Made by a program: the position numbers and the translations under genes. This document shows, one piece after another, positions 58,809-64,000 of a DNA stretch of 64,000 bases. Each line of letters opens with the position of its first letter. Position 1 is the stretch's first letter. The stretch comes from Streptomyces sp. LUP47B (GTDB lineage Bacteria > Actinomycetota > Actinomycetes > Streptomycetales > Streptomycetaceae). Where the stretch lies: positions 1 to 64,000 of the forward strand of contig NZ_MJAH01000008.1 of assembly GCF_001746295.1 (NCBI RefSeq), read 5' to 3'. The notes under the pieces were generated by a model. The model worked only from the letters and a program-made list of their open reading frames with translations. It was not told the origin of the DNA and did not search any database.

Positions 58809-58869
58809 GCGTCTGTGCAGGAATGCTGCGTGTTCCTCCGGTGAAACGCAGGGTTGGTGCGTTTAACGG

Positions 58870-59358
58870 CTACGCCTCCGGTGCGGGCTGGCTCGCCCCG
58901 GCCTCGGGGCTTTCCGGGAGCAGATGGGACAGCACCATCACGCTGATCGTCTTCCGGATGAACGGCTCCACGCGGATGCGTTCCAGCACCTCCTCGAAGT
59001 GCTCCACGTCCCGCGCCCGCACGTGCAGCAGGGCGTCCGCGCCGCCGGTCACCGTCATCGCCGCGGTGATCTCCGGATGGTTGCGGACCACCTCCGCCAG
59101 CCGCCGCGGCGGGGCCGCGCCCTCGCAGTACACCTCGACGTACGCCTCGGTACGCCAGCCCAGCGCCGACGGCTGCACCGTGGCGGTGAACCCGGTGATG
59201 ACCCCGGTCTCGCGCAGCCGGTCCACGCGCCGCTTCACCGCCGTCGAGGACAGCCCGATCGCCGAACCGATCTCCGCGAAGGACGTCCGCGCGTTCGCCA
59301 TCAGCGCGGTGATGATCTTCCGGTCCAGCTCGTCGAAGGCGACGGTCCTGCTGCTCAT
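58870..59358 (-). CDS. Lrp/AsnC family regulator of arginine/ornithine catabolism (inferred)
   Basis: 162 residues from MSSRTVAFDELDRKIITALM. HTH: ANARTSFAEIGSAIGLSSTA, then VKRRVDRLRETGVITGFTAT. RAM domain: AAMTVTGGADALLHVRARDV. It is the first gene of a same-strand set Lrp, dihydrolase-like, rocD, so it probably activates these genes when arginine or ornithine is present (inference). The longer reading from an ATG ten codons upstream lacks family sequence. Confidence 0.9.
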   Translation of the reverse strand: MSSRTVAFDELDRKIITALMANARTSFAEIGSAIGLSSTAVKRRVDRLRETGVITGFTATVQPSALGWRTEAYVEVYCEGAAPPRRLAEVVRNHPEITAAMTVTGGADALLHVRARDVEHFEEVLERIRVEPFIRKTISVMVLSHLLPESPEAGASQPAPEA

Positions 59359-59436
59359 GTCGGCACTGTATCCAGCGGGGGCGTCCACACCTCCGCACGT
59401 GTCCAGTCGTACGAATTACTCCTACACTCCGGGTTC

Positions 59437-60186
59437 ATGCTGCGCGCCCTGGCTGTCGACGACGAACGCCCCTCGCTGGAGGAACTTCTCTATCTCCTGA
59501 GCACCGACCCCCGGATCGGCAGTGTGGAGGGCGCCGGTGACGCCACCGAGGCGCTGCGCCGCATCAACCGCGCTCTGGAGTCGGGACCCGGCGGGCCCGA
59601 GGCGATCGACGTCGTCTTCCTCGACATCAACATGCCCGGCCTCGACGGCCTCGACCTCGCCCGGCTGCTGACCGGGTTCGCCACCCCGCCGCTCGTCGTG
59701 TTCGTCACCGCCCACGAGGACTTCGCCGTCCAGGCCTTCGACCTCAAGGCCGTCGACTACGTGCTCAAACCGGTGCGCAAGGAACGCCTCGCGGAGGCCG
59801 TCCGGCGCGCCGCCGAGCGCCTGGGCAGCGCGCCCCGGATTCCCGTGCACGAACCCGACCCCGACCACATACCCGTCGAACTCGGCGGGGTGACCCGGTT
59901 CGTCGCCGTCGACGACATCACCCACGTCGAGGCCCAGGGCGACTACGCCCGCCTCCACACCGACAAGGGCAGCCACCTCGTCCGGATCCCGCTGTCCACC
60001 CTGGAGGAACGCTGGCGCTCCCGAGGTTTCGTCCGCATCCACCGCCGCCACCTGGTCGCCCTGCGCCACGTCGGCGAACTCCGCCTGGACGCGGGCACGG
60101 TGAGCGTCGTCGTCGGCGGCGAGGAACTCCAGGTCAGCCGTCGCCACGCGCGTGAGCTGCGGGACCTGCTGATGAGGAGGCCGTAG
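59437..60186 (+). CDS. LytTR family response regulator
   Basis: 249 residues from MLRALAVDDERPSLEELLYL. Receiver with the phosphoacceptor in VVFLDINMPGLDGLDLAR, VVFVTAHEDFAVQAFDLKAV and DYVLKPVRKERL; then a LytTR DNA-binding domain (THVEAQGDYARLHTDKGSHL, FVRIHRRHLVALRHV and the end VSRRHARELRDLL). It belongs with the LytS-like kinase at the end of the same operon; between them lie two membrane-protein genes. Confidence 0.94.
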   Translation: MLRALAVDDERPSLEELLYLLSTDPRIGSVEGAGDATEALRRINRALESGPGGPEAIDVVFLDINMPGLDGLDLARLLTGFATPPLVVFVTAHEDFAVQAFDLKAVDYVLKPVRKERLAEAVRRAAERLGSAPRIPVHEPDPDHIPVELGGVTRFVAVDDITHVEAQGDYARLHTDKGSHLVRIPLSTLEERWRSRGFVRIHRRHLVALRHVGELRLDAGTVSVVVGGEELQVSRRHARELRDLLMRRP

Positions 60187-60189
60187 AAC

Positions 60190-60549
60190 ATGCCGCAGGA
60201 CCCCGTCGAGCGGCGCGTCGTCGTCACCGGCCCGCCCCGCCGCAGCCGCCCCGCCTCCGGCTACTACCGGCCGCGCACCGAGATCGACGAACAGACCACC
60301 CTCGGCCACACCTACGTCCGCTCCCTGATGCGCACCCAACTGCGCGCCGCCCTCGCGGTGTTCGCCTTCCTCGGACTGCTCATCGGGCCGCTCCCGCTGC
60401 TCTTCGCGGCCATGCCGGACGCCCACCGCCTCGAATGGGGCGTCCTCGGCTTCGGTCTCTACGTCCCGATGGTCCTGCTGGCCCGCTGGTACGTACGTCG
60501 CGCCGAACGCAACGAACGGGACTTCGTACGGCTGGTCGAGGACCGGTGA
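60190..60549 (+). CDS. Small membrane protein, DUF485-like, partner of the symporter
   Basis: 119 residues. A disordered basic/Pro start is followed by two helices (LRAALAVFAFLGLLIGPLPL and WGVLGFGLYVPMVLLARWYV) and a charged C-terminus (RRAERNERDFVRLVEDR). DUF485 proteins of this shape regularly precede acetate/pyruvate symporter genes (as in the actP operon). It begins 3 bases after the LytTR stop and its end overlaps the symporter start (GTGA). Confidence 0.85.
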   Translation: MPQDPVERRVVVTGPPRRSRPASGYYRPRTEIDEQTTLGHTYVRSLMRTQLRAALAVFAFLGLLIGPLPLLFAAMPDAHRLEWGVLGFGLYVPMVLLARWYVRRAERNERDFVRLVEDR

Positions 60550-62258
60550 ACTCCAGCTACTCGGTCATCGCCGTCGCGCTCGTGGTGGTCGCCACCGTGC
60601 TCGTCGGCGCGTTCGGCCTGCGCATCTCCCGCACCACGTCCGACTTCTACGTCGCCTCCCGCACCGTCGGCCCCCGCCTGAACGCGGCCGCCATCAGCGG
60701 CGAGTACCTCTCCGCCGCGTCCTTCCTTGGCATCGCGGGCCTGGTCCTCGTCCAGGGCCCCGACATGCTCTGGTACCCCGTCGGCTACACGGCCGGCTAT
60801 CTCGTCCTGCTCCTGTTCGTCGCCGCCCCCCTGCGCCGCTCCGGCGCCTACACCCTGCCCGACTTCGCCGAGGCCCGGCTCGCCTCCCAGGCCGTGCGAC
60901 GGCTCGCGGGCGCCTTCGTCGTCGGTGTCGGCTGGCTCTATCTGCTGCCCCAACTCCAGGGCGCCGGACTGACGCTGACCGTCCTGACCGGGGCGCCCCA
61001 GTGGCTCGGCGGAGTGATCGTCGCGGCCGTCGTGGTCGCCACCGTCGCCGCGGGCGGCATGCGCAGCATCACCTTCGTACAGGCCTTCCAGTACTGGCTC
61101 AAGCTCACCGCCCTGCTCGTCCCCGCCCTCTTCCTGATCCTCGCCTGGCAGGGCGACGGCGCCCCCAGTCACGCCTTCGAGGAACCGGCGACCTTCCGTG
61201 AACAGCGCCTGGTCCGCGTCGACTCCACCCTCGACCTCAAGCTGGAGAGCCCCCTGACCGTCACGGTCACCGGCACGGTCGACGGCCGCCGCCACGAGGA
61301 CCAACGGCTCCGACTTCCCGCGGGCACCCACCACATCGATCGGGGCACCGAGCTGACCTTCGCCAAGGGCACCACCGTCCCCGCCGCCGACCGCGGCACC
61401 AGCGACGGCATGTCGACCTCCCTCGCCGCGGGCCGCGAGGAACGGCCTCTGTACGCCACGTACGGGCTGATCCTTGCCACCTTCCTCGGCACCATGGGCC
61501 TGCCACACGTCGTCGTCCGCTTCTACACCAGCCCGCACGGCGTCGCCGCCCGCCGCACCACGGTCGCCGTCCTCGGCCTGATCGGCTGCTTCTACCTCCT
61601 GCCCCCGGTCTACGGCGCCCTCGGCCGCCTGTACGCCCCCGAACTCACCCTCAGCGGAGACGCCGACGCCGCCGTCCTGCTGCTCCCGGAGCGGATGATC
61701 GGCGGCCTCGGCGGCGACCTGCTGGGCGCCCTGGTGGCGGGCGGGGCCTTCGCCGCGTTCCTGTCGACGGCCTCCGGACTCACCATGGCCGTGGCGGGCG
61801 TGCTCACCCAGGACGTCCTGCCCTCGCGCGGCGTACGGCACTTCCGACTCGGCACGGTTCTCGCGATGTGCGCCCCGCTGGCCGCGAGCGTCCTGGTCGG
61901 AGGACTGCCGGTCGCCGACGCGGTCGGGCTCGCCTTCGCCGTCTCCGCGTCCTCCTTCTGCCCGCTGCTCGTGCTCGGCATCTGGTGGCGGCGGCTGACC
62001 CCGCCCGGCGCCGCCGCGGGCATGCTGGTCGGCGGCGGCTCCGCGTTCCTCGCCGTGGCCGCGACCATGGCCGGCTTCCCGGCCGGCGGCCCGCAGCACG
62101 CCCTGCTCGCCTGGCCCGCCCTCTGGTCGGTACCGCTCGGCTTCCTCACCATGGTGCTGGTGTCCCTGGCCACCGCGGGCCGGGTACCGGCGGGCACGGC
62201 GGCGATCCTGGCCCGCTTCCACCTGCCGGAGGAACTGCGGGCGGAGGTAAAGGCATGA
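60546..62258 (+). CDS. Sodium:solute symporter, acetate/pyruvate type (ActP/MctC-like)
   Basis: 570 residues from a GTG inside the previous stop. About 13 helices with SSS features: FYVASRTVGPRLNAAAISGE, YLSAASFLGIAGL, YPVGYTAGYLVLLLFVAAPL, YATYGLILATFLGTMGLPHV and FAAFLSTASGLTMAVAGVLT. Between two helices a loop of about 100 residues (202-303), beta-rich and polar (LESPLTVTVTGTVDGRRHED), is probably external and larger than in E. coli ActP. It would import monocarboxylates with Na or H. Confidence 0.9.
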   Translation: MNSSYSVIAVALVVVATVLVGAFGLRISRTTSDFYVASRTVGPRLNAAAISGEYLSAASFLGIAGLVLVQGPDMLWYPVGYTAGYLVLLLFVAAPLRRSGAYTLPDFAEARLASQAVRRLAGAFVVGVGWLYLLPQLQGAGLTLTVLTGAPQWLGGVIVAAVVVATVAAGGMRSITFVQAFQYWLKLTALLVPALFLILAWQGDGAPSHAFEEPATFREQRLVRVDSTLDLKLESPLTVTVTGTVDGRRHEDQRLRLPAGTHHIDRGTELTFAKGTTVPAADRGTSDGMSTSLAAGREERPLYATYGLILATFLGTMGLPHVVVRFYTSPHGVAARRTTVAVLGLIGCFYLLPPVYGALGRLYAPELTLSGDADAAVLLLPERMIGGLGGDLLGALVAGGAFAAFLSTASGLTMAVAGVLTQDVLPSRGVRHFRLGTVLAMCAPLAASVLVGGLPVADAVGLAFAVSASSFCPLLVLGIWWRRLTPPGAAAGMLVGGGSAFLAVAATMAGFPAGGPQHALLAWPALWSVPLGFLTMVLVSLATAGRVPAGTAAILARFHLPEELRAEVKA

Positions 62259-62265
62259 CGCGGGT

Positions 62266-63477
<1,212 letters not shown>

Positions 63478-63479
63478 CG

Positions 63480-63656
63480 TCAGGTGCTGCGGGTGGCCAC
63501 CATCCCCAGGGTGATCAGACCCAGCACGACCCAGCCGAACCACAGCCAGCCGTTGCTGCCGAGCGCCACCGTGTAGGCGGTCACCGCGACGAGACCGCCG
63601 ACGGTGAGCACCCCCATCGTCCGGGTCGAGCCATCCGTGGAACCGGTACCGGGCAT
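63480..63656 (-). CDS. Small hypothetical membrane protein
   Basis: 58 residues starting MPGTGSTDGSTRTMGVLTVG, preceded by GAGGAGGG. Two predicted helices (MGVLTVGGLVAVTAYTVALG and LWFGWVVLGLITLGMVATR). No family was recognised. It is convergent with the kinase gene two bases away and starts 13 bases after the end of the next gene, with which it shares a strand. Confidence 0.7.
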   Translation of the reverse strand: MPGTGSTDGSTRTMGVLTVGGLVAVTAYTVALGSNGWLWFGWVVLGLITLGMVATRST

Positions 63657-63669
63657 CGCAACACCCTCC

Positions 63670-64000
63670 TCAGGATTCGTCCCCCTCCATGGTGCCCCCG
63701 TTCTGCCTGCGGACGGTGCACACGACAAAATGTGTGCCGTTCTTCCAGGGGCCCGCACTGGTCCAGGAGCCCGCCGTGTAGACGGACGGATCGAAGCCGT
63801 AGTCGCCCGGCGGCACCTCCCGCGCGCACGCCGTGTCCGACTCGGTGCGCGCCTCGACCAGCGTGACGTCGGGGTCCAGACGGGTGAATCCGAGCACCTG
63901 CTCGTCGTGGGGGCCCTCGCAGGAGACCAGCCGAGCGTCCCGGTTGGTGCGCACGTCCAGACAGTCCCGCCGCTGCATGGTCGCCGTGTCCGCGAACCCC
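63670..64000 (-). CDS. Probable secreted protein of septum-formation/LppU type (5' end outside window)
   Basis: The frame is open to the window end, so the N-terminus is missing. The visible part reads DCLDVRTNRDARLVSCEGPH, then DEQVLGFTRLDPDVTLVEAR and TESDTACAREVPPGDYGF, with four to five Cys. The C-x(n)-C-x-x-P-H pattern is what I associate with secreted 'septum formation' and LppU-like proteins of Streptomyces. The assignment is tentative. Downstream, 13 bases on, lies the 58-residue membrane protein. Confidence 0.5.
   Translation of the reverse strand, partial: GFADTATMQRRDCLDVRTNRDARLVSCEGPHDEQVLGFTRLDPDVTLVEARTESDTACAREVPPGDYGFDPSVYTAGSWTSAGPWKNGTHFVVCTVRRQNGGTMEGDES

Overview
The window is very GC-rich, densely coding actinobacterial chromosome with the gene content and codon bias of Streptomyces. 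Typical markers are GTG/TTG starts, WhiJ-type XRE/DUF397/ATPase clusters, SpoIIE phosphatases and a ureABCFGD cluster without ureE. It looks like chromosomal arm/core DNA with no plasmid or prophage. No tRNA, rRNA or CRISPR was seen. All identifications come from reading the sequence and from recollection of protein families; no database search was run.

Layout. 1-13.4 kb: the end of sbcC, an Lrp/rhodanese divergon, an orphan Imm21-type protein, a DUF885 hydrolase, an Lrp/trans-sulfuration divergon, a membrane-anchored ACT-GNAT fusion, a Tat-secreted PhoD phosphatase, a MocR/EamA divergon, an alpha/beta hydrolase and an ECF41 (SigJ-like) sigma factor. 13.4-19.9 kb: a GntR regulator behind a dre-like operator, a 187-bp MITE-like element, a ROK regulator, and a NarL-type two-component system divergent from an ABC exporter. 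19.9-26.3 kb: mug-purB, DUF4326, an SGNH hydrolase, and two CNNM/CBS 'hemolysin' genes separated by an in-frame 18-unit repeat ORF. 26.3-32.7 kb: GNAT, F420-dependent oxidoreductase, a MacB-like ABC exporter, an RHH/Fic-like toxin-antitoxin pair and a methyltransferase. 32.7-37.2 kb: bioB-bioA-bioD divergent from bioF. 37.2-42.5 kb: the WhiJ-type cluster, fused LysR and LysE gene remnants, DUF6328, an NlpC/P60 gene behind a c-di-AMP (ydaO) riboswitch, and a clpP gene divergent from a Phd/YefM antitoxin. 42.5-51.9 kb: TetR/membrane protein divergon, ureABCFGD, a secreted tripeptidyl aminopeptidase and an epimerase-family reductase. 51.9-64 kb: PlsC, two SpoIIE phosphatases, an Lrp / arginine-dihydrolase-like / rocD arginine-catabolic unit, a LytT-DUF485-symporter-LytS operon, and two small convergent genes.

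The most unusual items are these. (1) The tandem array at 24.2-24.9 kb appears to have grown from the ribosome-binding-site/start-codon segment between two translationally coupled genes. (2) A deletion scar fuses the C-terminal halves of a former lysR/lysE pair. (3) A DDAH-annotated type of enzyme carries the two Asn residues I associate with arginine dihydrolase and is coupled to ornithine aminotransferase. (4) A Fic-like toxin has a degenerate active-site loop. (5) Three regulatory genes (antitoxin, antitoxin, TetR) seem to be transcribed leaderless from promoters with operators embedded in them.
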